A stretch of 64,000 nt of DNA from Bactericera cockerelli (lineage: Eukaryota > Arthropoda > Insecta > Hemiptera > Triozidae), in assembly GCA_024516035.1 (NCBI GenBank), contig CM044955.1, forward strand, positions 18,904,547-18,968,546. The letters are read 5' to 3'. Both the position numbers and the translations under genes were made by a program. The first letter of the stretch is position 1, and each line of letters begins with the position of its first letter. The notes under the pieces were generated by a model, which saw only the letters and a program-made list of their open reading frames with translations, did not search any database and had not been told where the DNA came from. Shown in pieces: positions 12,491 to 22,900 of the stretch.

Positions 12491-12653
12491 AGATGAAGGG
12501 GGGAATGGTGGTATCATTTCAAAGTTTGCTAGTTCTTAACCACATAATTCTATGTGTGATCTGATCAACCATCTTGTAGACTTTTACTTTTTCTTTACAA
12601 AAACCTATAGGTAGGAACTGCAAGCTAGCCTGGCTTGAAAGGGTTGGCTAGTC

Positions 12654-12869
12654 AGTTCTCTGTTTATAGTCCTCAAACAAGATACTAGTCTTCTCCTTGT
12701 TTAACATCCCCCAGCTAGACTGATAGTACATCATGGGTACACTGTGCTTCAAATTTGCTAATAGAAAATTCTCAGTCACTTCACCTTTTGTGTACAACAC
12801 CTTACTATTTAAATCAATTGCCAAACCTTGTGCATCAAAGGGCAATCTGATCAATAATATCCTTGTTAA
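12654..12869 (-). pseudogene. Unidentified protein-like fragment
   Basis: Minus-strand frame ending at a TAG after the residues DYKQRTD. It contains FDAQGLAIDLNSKVLYTKG and HSVPMMYYQSSWGML. Composition is that of a folded protein rather than a simple-sequence ORF, but I do not recognise a family. It abuts the mini-Helitron at 12870, so it could be a relic split by that insertion or an isolated exon. No convincing donor is seen. Confidence 0.25.
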
Positions 12870-13122
12870 TCTTAATATATAAATGTCAAAGTCACTGACC
12901 ACTCACTGACTGATCATCGCTCTACAGCTCAAACCGTAAGTCCTAGGAATCTGAAATTTGGTAGGTAGCTTTGTCTTATAGTCTAGATGTGCAATAAGAC
13001 GGGATTTTTCGAAACTCCCACTACAACACCTGCCATTGGCGAAAAAGGATTTTTTGCTTTCATGGCCATGCCTCGGCCCGCAAAGCGGGCAACAGCCCAC
13101 AAAGCGGGCGACAGCCCGCTTG
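12870..13122 (+). mobile_element. Mini-Helitron (non-autonomous), copy 1
   Basis: Nearly the same 250-bp sequence as 49311-49558. Starts TCTTAATATATAAATGTC after an A. Ends with GC-rich stems (CCCGCAAAGCGGGC, GCGGGCGACAGCCCGC) and CTTG before a T. Helitrons begin TC, end with a hairpin plus CTRR, and insert between A and T (family knowledge). The terminal CTTG here departs from CTRR, suggesting decay. An internal duplication of the AAAGCGGGC stem is visible. Confidence 0.6.
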
Positions 13123-13349
13123 TAATTAATACAGTCTAAAAAATGTTCCTGAAGATATATATAATTATATAGAAAAATCTACATTTTATAGGGATACATT
13201 TTAGAAAAATCTACATTATTTTGATGTGGATTCTCAGCCATTGTAATTTATCTCCAAATTTTATTAGTAGAATTAGTGCTTCTTTGTGCAATGGCCCATG
13301 GTGCAAAGAAATCAAGATTCATAAAAACCATATGTGAGTGACTAAAAAA

Positions 13350-13625
13350 TAAAGTAGTCACTGTGGCAGAGCGAGTTAGCGCGCTAGGCATTGCACACAT
13401 AGTGACCTGGGTTCGATTCCCTGCGGGGGAGGATTTTTTCTGCTCTGTACTTGGATGTTCGGGGTCCACTCATACCTCGTGAGGAAAAATGAGTAGCTGC
13501 TTTAATGTGAAGCAGCGACCAGTGGCAGAATCTTAGGCAAAAAAATAATACAAGATATTGTAAATTAAAGTGGTAAAGTCCTATGATTCTGCGCTACCCA
13601 CTAAAATTGTGACATAATAACACAA
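13350..13625 (+). repeat. tRNA-derived SINE, family S1
   Basis: The tRNA-like head GTGGCAGAGCGAGTTAGCGC (A box) and CTGGGTTCGATTCCCTGC (B box) is followed by the body CTGTACTTGGATGTTCGGGG...CATACCTCGTGAGGAAAAATGAGTAGCTGC and the tail GTGGTAAAGTCCTATGATTCTGCGCTACCCAC. Other copies: 10105, 25595, 35550, 42522, 42830 (reverse), 43720, 45575 (reverse), 52248 and 58570 (reverse). Confidence 0.75.
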
Positions 13626-13664
13626 AGAAAAAGCATTATTATAACATTATTATTATAAAATATA

Positions 13665-13935
13665 ACAGGCACCACAACAGCTACAGCTGGATGGTATCTC
13701 CGCTGAAGATTGTCTCAATGCAGAGAGACAAAAGGGTTGGGTGGAAGAGCTTGCCATAGGTAATAACCCCGCCCCTTAGTTAGGACTTGTTTTTATATAT
13801 TTTCTATTCTTTTTCATTTTTTATTGTATATTTATATATATTGTTTCCATTTTTTTTAATTGTTAAAATATTTATTTGTATGTACATAATGTCCATTTAC
13901 ACCTAACAAAGCATTGTATGATAATAATGCAACCT
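13665..13935 (+). repeat. LINE-like 3' end with remnant C-terminal ORF
   Basis: A short frame at about 13688-13780 reads LDGISAEDCLNAERQKGW then VEEL and stops at a TAG. It is followed by an AT-rich tail with AACAAAGCATT and a (TAA)-like end. Three reverse copies exist (4607, 39750, 46390/47520). The LINE assignment is an inference from a truncated C-terminus followed by a 3' UTR. Confidence 0.45.
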
Positions 13936-14734
13936 CCATGTTAGGATCCCTCCCAGTTCATAAAGAGAAAGAAGAAATTTTTGTTTAAAAGAAATAACTT
14001 TCATTTCATGAGAGCTCAATACTGTTATATTTCCTTAGTTATTTAACTTTCAACAGGCATTAGGTTGTAGGCCAGTACAGGAATAAGTTGTAAGTGCGTG
14101 ATAGGTGACAGAGCCAATTACTTCTGGTACTTGTTTAGGAAAGGGGTGAGCTAGTAAACATACTACAGTCCTGACATGACATTGAAAGGGGGTAAAAGTA
14201 GGTCCTATTCTTGAATTCTCACTCATATCTCAAGAATTATTCATTATTTTAATATCATTATATGTACCTACTGAAATTGAAGCAAATAAAATTTGATAAT
14301 TTATCCTACTTTGAAAAACTTCCCAACAGCTTTCAAGATAATTATATTAAATTTATTCTTCAAGAAAAATAACTGTTTTCAACAACAAAAACAACCATAA
14401 CACACTTCAATGACAGTTCAAGAACTGGTGTATTCCACTGATACTGGCTTTACATTTTCTTTGTGAAGGGTTGAAAAATTTAAAAGTTTCTTTTGTATCC
14501 ATGGCAACTATACCTCTATTGAACCTTACCACCATCAGCCTTGAATGCTCAAATAATCAAGTAATTTTCACTAATTGAGTAATTTTCTGATTTTCTCTAA
14601 TTGAGTAATTTTTTTGTTTGATTCTCAAGGACCTGAGTACTTGATTAAAATCATGAGCCCTAAAACTAATAATTAAAGGTATATTAGTGACCACACAATA
14701 ACACAGCTCATGGGCATAGCCAGGATTATGGCTA

Positions 14735-14736
<2 letters not shown>

Positions 14737-14770
<34 letters not shown>
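14737..14770 (+). repeat. Poly-G tract, about 34 nt
   Basis: Uninterrupted G run after GGCATAGCCAGGATTATGGCTA. A similar arrangement is at 33470-33490. Its length in the assembly may be unreliable. Confidence 0.85.
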
Positions 14771-15515
14771 CTAACACAATACTTCCAATTTCTAATATTA
14801 GAAAGTTAAATCATAATTTATTTAAAAATAATTACAAATGGCCTATGTAAAACACTAATATACGTGTACACATACAAAGATTTGTCTAAATCAGATGTGA
14901 TGACTTTTTTTTTATTATGCTTTATTAGGACAGAGTACAATGGTAACAGTATAAAATTAAGAAAAAACAAACAAATGACAAAATAAATAAGTAAAAAAAG
15001 AAAATAACAATAATGTCCTACATAAAGTCCTACCACAAGATCAATAAGATTTGTGCAACAAAATAAACAATTTACCTAATCATATGAAGTTAATAAAATT
15101 AAAAGACACTAAAATATGATAATGCTTTTTATCAATAAGAAATTTACTATCATAATACAGACTTGATTTTGATGTGAAATAGAGACTTAAAATAAATCTT
15201 TGATTTTGACTTAATAAAGAAAACAATTTATCCAGACTGGATTTACGTCCTAGTCAAACTAAATGGTTGATTAATTTCAACCTCTTTCTGAACTTACTCT
15301 AAGCTTAATGTTTGAAAAAGAAAACATTTTTTACATTTACTTTTTTAATGTAAAAAATCCTTTATTTCTGTCTTTATTTATTCATACTTAATTTTTTTAA
15401 CAAAACAAATAACTCAACAATTTATAACAAAATAATTAAGAAGACCAACAAAAAGAAAAAACAAAAATAAAGGTTGATAATGTGAGTGCTGTACTTTAAT
15501 GCCAACTTTTTATAA
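14771..15515. other. AT-rich intergenic with repeat fragments
   Basis: 14772-14810 shares ACAATACTTCC...TTTCTAATATTAGAAA with the end of the element at 44311-44690. 14910-15040 resembles a reversed LINE-type tail. The rest shows nothing recognisable. Confidence 0.3.
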
Positions 15516-15519
15516 TAAT

Positions 15520-15985
15520 AATATTTTTATTTTTATTGTTTAATTACATTACACAATTTCTTATTCTAGTCTTGAAACTAACTTAGATATTTATATTTAC
15601 TTATTTTAAAAACAAATAATAAAAAGAGGAGAAAAATGCTAAGAATTGAGATATAGCAGAAGGATGACAAGGTAGAAAGACAGAGGAAAATGTTGACTAA
15701 TTGATGAGAATGATACATACATTTATATAAATAAAAAAACAGTGGTGAGGTATAGTGATAAGACTGTATGGTAGCCAGGTCACACTGAAATCTCAGAAAA
15801 AGAATACAACATAAGATCAAAAAGTTTTTCTTTTAAAGAATTTCAGGGTGGAGGGATTTTAGATCAATAGGGAGGCTGTTGTAAAATTTGATACCCTCTG
15901 TAAGGAATGATCCAAACATGATTGAGTTAGAGCTGAGAATGATATTTTTTGGTGCAAGTACTTGTGAGTTAAGATTTAAAAGCAA
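15520..15985 (-). pseudogene. LINE ORF2 C-terminal fragment with 3' UTR
   Basis: The minus-strand frame contains APKNIILSSNSIMFGSFLTE then GIKFYNSLPIDLKSLHPEIL, the typical (S/T)xxxxxGIKxYNSLPxDxK C-terminus of LINE reverse transcriptases, followed by an AT-rich 3' region ending at a TAATAATAA tract near 15520. Truncated by the MITE at 15988. Confidence 0.55.
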
Positions 15986-15987
15986 CC

Positions 15988-16359
15988 TTAAAAGTTGATT
16001 CACACACACTGTGACATGGCAGTTCAATAACCAGAATGTGATTATCCCGGCTGTGAACACAGTGATTGCTATTCACACTGGTCAGTGCTCCAACCATGCA
16101 GTGGCAGTGCACTTGCATGAAAACACTGGTAATTGCAGAGAAACACTGGTAAAATCAAAATCACCGGCCGTGAAAAATATTGTCCGTTATTAATGTGCCA
16201 GATCACAGTACAAGCACTATTTGCACTGTCATGGTCACCTGCCGGGCGAGTGGGAATAGGGCCCTTCAAATTCCTACAAGAATCTGATTTTCCTCGCCGG
16301 AGGGATCACGTCATAGACGTGACACTGTCATGTCACAGGTGTGTGTGAATCAACCTTAA
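15988..16359. mobile_element. TTAA-flanked MITE with long terminal repeats, about 372 bp
   Basis: Left end TTAAAAGTTGATTCACACAC-ACTGTGACATG; right end CATGTCACAG-GTGTGTGTGAATCAACCTTAA. These are inverted copies with TTAA at each edge. The interior is GC-richer than its surroundings. Short ORFs across it on both strands have no protein similarity I recognise. Confidence 0.65.
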
Positions 16360-16451
16360 TGGGGTACTGTGGGTATATTTTTTCTGTATTTCTAAAAACA
16401 TAGCCCCAAAGACATAGAGGTAAAAGGGTTTTAGAGTTTCTTGACATATTA

Positions 16452-16530
16452 AACTGTTAGCGTAATGGGACTTCCTGTCTCGAGCCAACAGTCTAAATAA
16501 AGCACTACTATACTATACTATACTATTAAG
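16452..16530 (+). repeat. LINE-type 3' tail (ends AATAAAGCACTACTATACTA...)
   Basis: AAACTGTTAGCGTAAT-GGACT...GTCTAAATAAA-GCACTACT with a terminal (ACTAT)n simple repeat. A second copy with a different simple-repeat end is at 39676-39765. Variable short 3' repeats are typical of LINE 3' ends (family knowledge). Confidence 0.5.
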
Positions 16531-17192
16531 TAGTTTCCCAATAACTTGGACCTTGGTGAGACTTTGTTCAGCCCCTGCTTTAAGTACAGTTAACTCTTGA
16601 TATTTCCAAGTTGGAAGGACATAAAAAAACTTTCTATTTATAAAGAGTTGGAATTATTTAGAGTGGACTGTACTAGTGACCACAAAATAATGAAGCTTTC
16701 AAAACCACAAGTAAGAGAGTCTCTTCAAAAACACCATTCCTTAGCTAGCTGTAAACAGTTACAAAATACAAACAATAATGAGAAATAAACTGGTGTGACA
16801 CCACAACAACTGCAGTTAACAATTTTTCTTCTTTGAGTTTTTGTAGTTCTTTAATATATAGCTTTAATGAGCATAAATAGCAGAACTTAGATGAGAGACC
16901 ATCTGAGTATTGGCCTTAATCTGATGATTTTCCAGCTTTTTTTAGTTTATGGGTTCTGATCACTTTTTTGGTAGTAGCTACAATCTGAAAAAAAAACACA
17001 TTTAACTACATCATAGAGACATGCTGACAATCCATCTCATGTTTTTATTGGGAAGAAAGCTCAGTGGTATTTCATTGTTTTGTCTCCAAATACAATAACA
17101 GAGTGTCTTGCTATTGGTAATAGAAAAATGTCTTAAGAAATCTTTTGAAACATTAGTTTTCCTGCTTATTTAAATACGGGTCAATAATGACC

Positions 17193-17610
17193 TGAATACC
17201 AGTCTGACATAACAGGGCTAAATAATGGTTTGGGTTTTGAAAACTGAATTCTATATTCATGTACCCACCAACCTCTTAATAGAAGCTTCTTGGACCTTAG
17301 CAATACATGCACCAGCTATATCACCAGTAGGATAAATGAGATTGCAAGCTGGAATATTCAAAATACATTTATGACACATTACTTTCTCCTTGTTGTTGGC
17401 ATGAATACCAGTCTGACATAACAGGGCTAAATAATGGTTTGGGTTTTGAAAACTGAATTCTATATTCATGTACCCACCAACCTCTTAATAGAAGCTTCTT
17501 GGACCTTAGCAATACATGCACCAGCTATATCACCAGTAGGATAAATGAGATTGCAAGCTGGAATATTCAAAATACATTTATGACACATTACTTTCTCCTT
17601 GTTGTTGGCA
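17193..17610 (-). repeat. Perfect 209-bp tandem duplication containing a candidate exon
   Basis: 17193-17401 and 17402-17610 appear identical by eye. Each unit has, on the minus strand, a splice-acceptor-like TTTTGAATATTCCAG, an open stretch encoding CNLIYPTGDIAGACIAKVQE plus ASIKRL, and a donor-like GTGGGT (or GTTGGT). The peptide looks like real protein, but I cannot name the family. It could be a duplicated exon of an unseen gene or a relic. Confidence 0.6.
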
Positions 17611-18049
17611 TTGTTCAATTTCATGGTTGGTTGGTTGTAGCACATATTTACCCACTGAATGCCCTTCCCAATCCCAACAATTCTACTTGGAGAGTAAAGG
17701 GACTCTTTAGTCTCATCCTAGTAGGATAAACAGAGAATTTTATTGTATTAATCTCACCTAGACTGGGTTGGGTTGGATTTTTTCATTTGCAATCTAAAAC
17801 TTTGTTTTTAGAATACTTACAGAATATGGAGAAGCTATCACGAATTCTACCTTTCGCGGTCATCTTTACAAATTTTGAGAAGCATGAAAAAATATTGTTT
17901 ATTTACATTTGCTTCATTGGGATTTGCCCCAAAGGGCAAGGCCCGTTATGAACCAATATTTCAGTTAGGTATATTGCCCATTTCGTAGGGAAAAAATCCC
18001 CGAGAAAGAGGGAAAACAAAGGGGTATTTTTCTTTCGAATATTTTTTTT

Positions 18050-18370
18050 TTTCTTCCAGGTTTGATATTTCCAAGATAAACAATGGTCTTAACCTATAAG
18101 AGAACTGGAAGCAAGAATTTTCTTCTTCCAGTTTGAGGCCTATTTTTTTTCTTTTGGATTAAATTTTTTTTCCAGGTTTGATATTTCCAAATATTTCCAA
18201 TTTATTCCAAAGTCAATCTTCACCACATTCGTAAAAGAAATATGCGTTTCGGTATCGGTACTTTTAAAGATTAACAATGGACTTAACCTATAAAAGAACT
18301 GGAAGCAAGAATTTTCTACTTCCATTTTGGTTAACTTTGGAAGAGGAAATTTTTCCTCTTCCAAAAGAAA
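18050..18370. repeat. Imperfect direct repeats around CCAGGTTTGATATTTCC
   Basis: CCAGGTTTGATATTTCCAA occurs at about 18057 and 18172, and AACCTATAAGAGAACTGGAAGC at about 18092 and 18286 (one base different). Together they form an imperfect tandem block of roughly 115-195 bp periods. No coding signal. Confidence 0.45.
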
Positions 18371-19204
18371 AATGACTTGCTTCCAGTTTGGTTAATTTTG
18401 GTTAGAAGGAAAAATTGGGCTCTTGTATCCACTTTGGCTAGAAAGAAAAATACGGCTGAAGTATATCAAATGATGGTGACTCGGGAAAAAACAAAATATA
18501 CTACCCAAACTAAAAACATTCCAAAAACTCCCAATCGATGGCTATATTCTACCGTGCTAGGTAGCTTCACAAGTTCACAACTTCACACGAGTAGAAAAGG
18601 TTGCCCCTTTGCTATGGTATAATTTTATTAATCTGTTAATCATGGTATTAGATATTAGACAGATTAGACTATTATATTATAAGAAATGGAATTTGGAATA
18701 ATCACTATGTTTGAATATGATAATTCCTCCTTTAGACCTAAAGGAATTAAGGATCTTTAATTCACAGTTTCACACTCTGTTTGGATAGGTCTTTGCCTAG
18801 GGTCTATTATAGAATCTGAAGATTTTGATTAGAAGAGAAGGTTTACAGTGAAGTGAACTCAAAAAGTCTGAATCCTGAGCTTGACTACCTTATAGTCAAA
18901 TGCTTCATAGTTTATGTTCTGTTATGTTTGGTCAACAACATGAAAAGTTAAAAGTCTCTCCCATCATTTGTTCTTTTACTTTACCTCCTCACATGTCTCT
19001 GGAAGGAGTTCAAGAATGCAAGAGGTTTTTCAAGCATATGAATCTTCACATAGTAAGTCAAATTTACAATATTTTTTTTACACAGAATGTGCTTCAGGCC
19101 TCTGGAGAGGAAGGAGGAAAAATATTTCTAATAGAGAATATAGAGATACCAATAATCATAACAAAAAGAATGTTAGGACAGAGTATCCAGCGTTGATGAT
19201 GCAT
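18371..19204. other. Intergenic, no gene supported
   Basis: Short plus-strand ORFs (18377-18622, 18900-19207) have no recognisable domain. The stretch precedes the dsRNA-binding gene and may contain its promoter or an untranslated first exon, which I cannot locate. Confidence 0.3.
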
Positions 19205-19305
19205 TAAATGCACCAGTGTATATCAAATCAACTTAAGTAATGTCCAGCAAGGTAAAGACTTGATACTGGCATTCGAGCACAACCTAGGCTGGGTGAAGTG
19301 AATAA
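19205..19305 (+). repeat. 5S-derived SINE fragment, forward
   Basis: GTAATGTCCAGCAAGGTAAA-GACTTGATACTGGCATTCGAGC and CCTAGGCTGGGTGAAGTG match the body of the 5S SINE family. Confidence 0.45.
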
Positions 19306-19953
19306 ATCTTAAAAGTTGGTTGAAAGACAAAAATGTCTTGGATCAGATTCATGTCAGATAATAGATGACTTGTTTGCTAATAAAATTAGCCACCATTTTC
19401 AAATGCCAAAGAATAGAAAGAAAATGTTTGTATTAAAGTACTTATAAGGTCAATTTAAGTTAGGTTCTTTTTAAATTTAAATCAACTTTTGGGGCCAGCC
19501 CCTTTGCAGGGGTTAAGGCAGTTTAAATTAATTTATCACCTCTTGCGATATGATGTTGAAAAGATCTATTATTTACAAATACTATGGTATAAATTTGAAC
19601 TTTCTAGTTTGACCTTTAAGAATGGCAGCTAATCATAAAATGTAAAGTTGGATGTCATTTGCAAAAGGTACATTATAAAAACATGAAACATACCAAAGTA
19701 TTTGTAATTTAAAGACTTTTCAAAAAGTAAAGCCCTCTTTTCTCAACATGGGAGCCAGCTCAAAGTTTTGGCCCCACTCTAAATACCTTGGTTTACCTTG
19801 AAAATTTTAAAACTTACCTTAGTGAGCCCTTCCAAAGATATTGAGAGGCTTACAGACTTTTGCCCCACCCTGTATATGTGAAAATAATATTTCTTAGGTT
19901 TGTATCTATGTAATTTATCAAGACAAATACTTATCAGTTTCAGCACATTAAAT

Positions 19954-22900
19954 ATGAAAACCCCTGTGTCTCTATTACAAGAGTATTTGGTGATTTCAAA
20001 GGAACATTGTCAGTACAAATTTTGTGAAGATTTACATGAAAACACCAAAAATAAAGTATTTTCTTGTGAATTGAGTCTTTCTGAAAGACCATACATTGCA
20101 TATGGTAAAGGCTGTGCTAAGAAAGATGCAAAGCAAGAAGCAGCCAAAAATATGTTACTTATTTTGTCCAAAGACAGATATCAAGTCCAAATTTTACTTG
20201 AAGAACACAAGAAAGACTTTGAAATGTTCAAGTATACAAAGCCAGTGAATTTTCAACATGTATCTCAGCCAAAATCAGCTGATAGTTCCAATCAAAAATC
20301 AAATAATGTAATACAAAGTATTGACAAAAACACAAAAACAAACAAGAATATAGAAGATGAGGTAAGTAAGATCAGGACCTCATTCCAAAAAGTACTTTTA
20401 GGGGTCCCGATTCGGGCTCTTTATTTCGGAAAAAAGTATACCTAATCAAAGTTTTGTTTCCTATTTAGTCGACTGTAATTTTGAATATAATATTTTTCTG
20501 TTGGCTGTACTCTATTTGAGAAATAACTGAAAAGGTAAAAAATTACCAAACATGAGTGGCTTTAGGTGCCTCTATTTGTTAGTCACTGAGATTCCCTAGG
20601 CCTTTTTTATTGGAAGCTCCCCGTAAGACACGTAACAAGTTTCTGAATTCAATTCTTCCTCCACACTCCAACATCTCAAGACTCTAAATTTGTCAAGTTT
20701 TCTCTGGATTAAGTTGACAATTTGTAAAGATATACAGGTTTGCTAAAGATAAAGACTAGAATCAAATATCTTATTAGCCATTCAATTTTTCTCAAAAAAG
20801 TTATGGTAATAGTTTCATGCAAAAAGTTCTTGCGGTGGAAATCTTTGTGGTGATCTTGAAAATTTTCTCAGGGGTTCCCAACTTGTTTTGATTAAGGTCA
20901 ACTTTGCCTTTCCAATGTGACTCCATACTTTATGGTACAGTTATAGATTAAGCTTAAAAAGATAAGTTTAATGTGTCAGTAAATAGTTTTAATCAGACTT
21001 GAAACTTCCAAGATAAATGCAAATTGTGACATATTTATGTGCATGAACAATTTTTAGATTCATCTTGGTAGATTCAAATTAAATTTTAAAAAAAAAAACC
21101 AAAATTACAGTTTCCAATGATAAATCATATAAATCATAAAATTTTTGTTAATTTTTTTTTTAATCAAATTGTTTTCAAGATAGATGCAAAAATCTATTCA
21201 TGCATTTGTGTTTCAAGTCATATTTATCTCAAAAGTTTTAAAATGATGAAAAATCTTTCAAAGCAAATTAAACTTATATTTTGAAGCTTAATCTATATAT
21301 CTACTAAAAAGTACAGGGTCTCATTTGAAAAATACTAGTTGGAAACCCCTGAGAAAAATTTCAAGATCACCACAGTATTCCTCTGCAAAATCATGAAACT
21401 TTTGTCTGAAACTTTTTTTTAATAACTGATTGGCTTACACCTATTTATATTCTACTTTACTTGTGAATACTTGCCACATCACTACCGTTTAATTCATATT
21501 TTCAGGAAGAAAGAATTTCTCTAGAAGAATTTGAAGATTTGTTAAAAGAGTTCAATTTGGTGCCCTGTTATACATTTGGTGATAAAGATAATTCATCACA
21601 AAATAAAGTATCTTGTAAATTAGAACTATTTGCTGGTCTATTGTATGTTAAGTCTCAAGGAATATCTGAATATGAGGCAAAAACAAAAGCTGCTGGTGAC
21701 ATGTACAAACAACTACTGGAACAAAAAACAGCAATGGAAAAAATAGTTAAAGATCAAGAAGATGTTAACATTGAAGGAACTGACTCAAATACATCAAAAA
21801 AAGAAGATCAAAAAGTGAGTTTCCATTAAAATCCAGTACTCATGAGGTACCCAAAAAATACCTCTTTTATGATAGAAAAATTCCCCGCCAAGTCTTCTGC
21901 CCAAAAGATGTCTGAAATCTTTGTTGGGCCTTTATCTTCAGTCTACTACCTGCCCACACCTGGAGCAATCTCTTAGAGATAAGTATTATTAATCCTCATT
22001 GATTCCCGACTTATTTGCCTAGATCCTTTTAATTTAAATTGCTCTAGTTAACACTATTGTTCCTTATAGATGCAATTTAAATTTATATTGCAGGACATGA
22101 GTTGCTGAATCTATCCTTGAAAAGATGCTTCCGTTCCATGAACACGCCAGTATATTATTATTATTTTTGTTGTTTTCAGGAAAATATTAAAACCTCAGTT
22201 TCTCTACTACAAGAGTATCTTGCTGGTAAAGAGTATCTTCTTCCAAAGTACCAATTCAGTCAAGCACTATTCCATCCAACAAGTTCAGGAAAATGGTTTA
22301 GATGTAAATTAGAACTGTTATTAGACAAACAATTTTGTGCTGAAGCTACTGGACTAACAAAAAGACAGGCAAAACATAAAACTGCACACAACATTCTGAT
22401 GCAGTTGTCCCTGGAAAGAAGTGAAGTTAAGGAGTTATTGAAAAAGAACAAATTTCTCCAACCAGAGGCAGATAAAATCAATTTTGAAAGTAATCCGACT
22501 AAAGCTTTTGGTCCAAAAGATAATGAAATTTTAAAATGTACTTCTCATAGCAATAGCTCAGAAAATTCAAGTAATCAAGAAGAAATTTTAAAATGTACTT
22601 CTCATAGCAATAGCTCAGAAAATTCAAGTAATCAAGAAAACCTCGTAAGTTCAAAGTATTTGTCATTTTTTATGTTTGTTTGGTGTGAATTCTATGTAAA
22701 TAGAAAAGAAAAGTGGTATTTATAAAAATACACTGCCAATTATGGACACACTACTTCATCGTGATTGGTTCACATTGTATACACATGGCAATTTTGAGAT
22801 TTTATACTAAATCACTTTTATCTCCAAAACTACTTCATCGATTTTCTTCAAAAAAAATTCACGAGCATATTGTAGAATATCCTTTTTTCTACATTCTAGA

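Noticed and set aside
19900..19953. Upstream extension of dsRBD exon 1 to an earlier in-frame start
   Set aside because: The acceptor-like TTTCAG ending at 19943 lies between, and the extra residues have no dsRBD character; the ATG at 19954 is directly before the domain.
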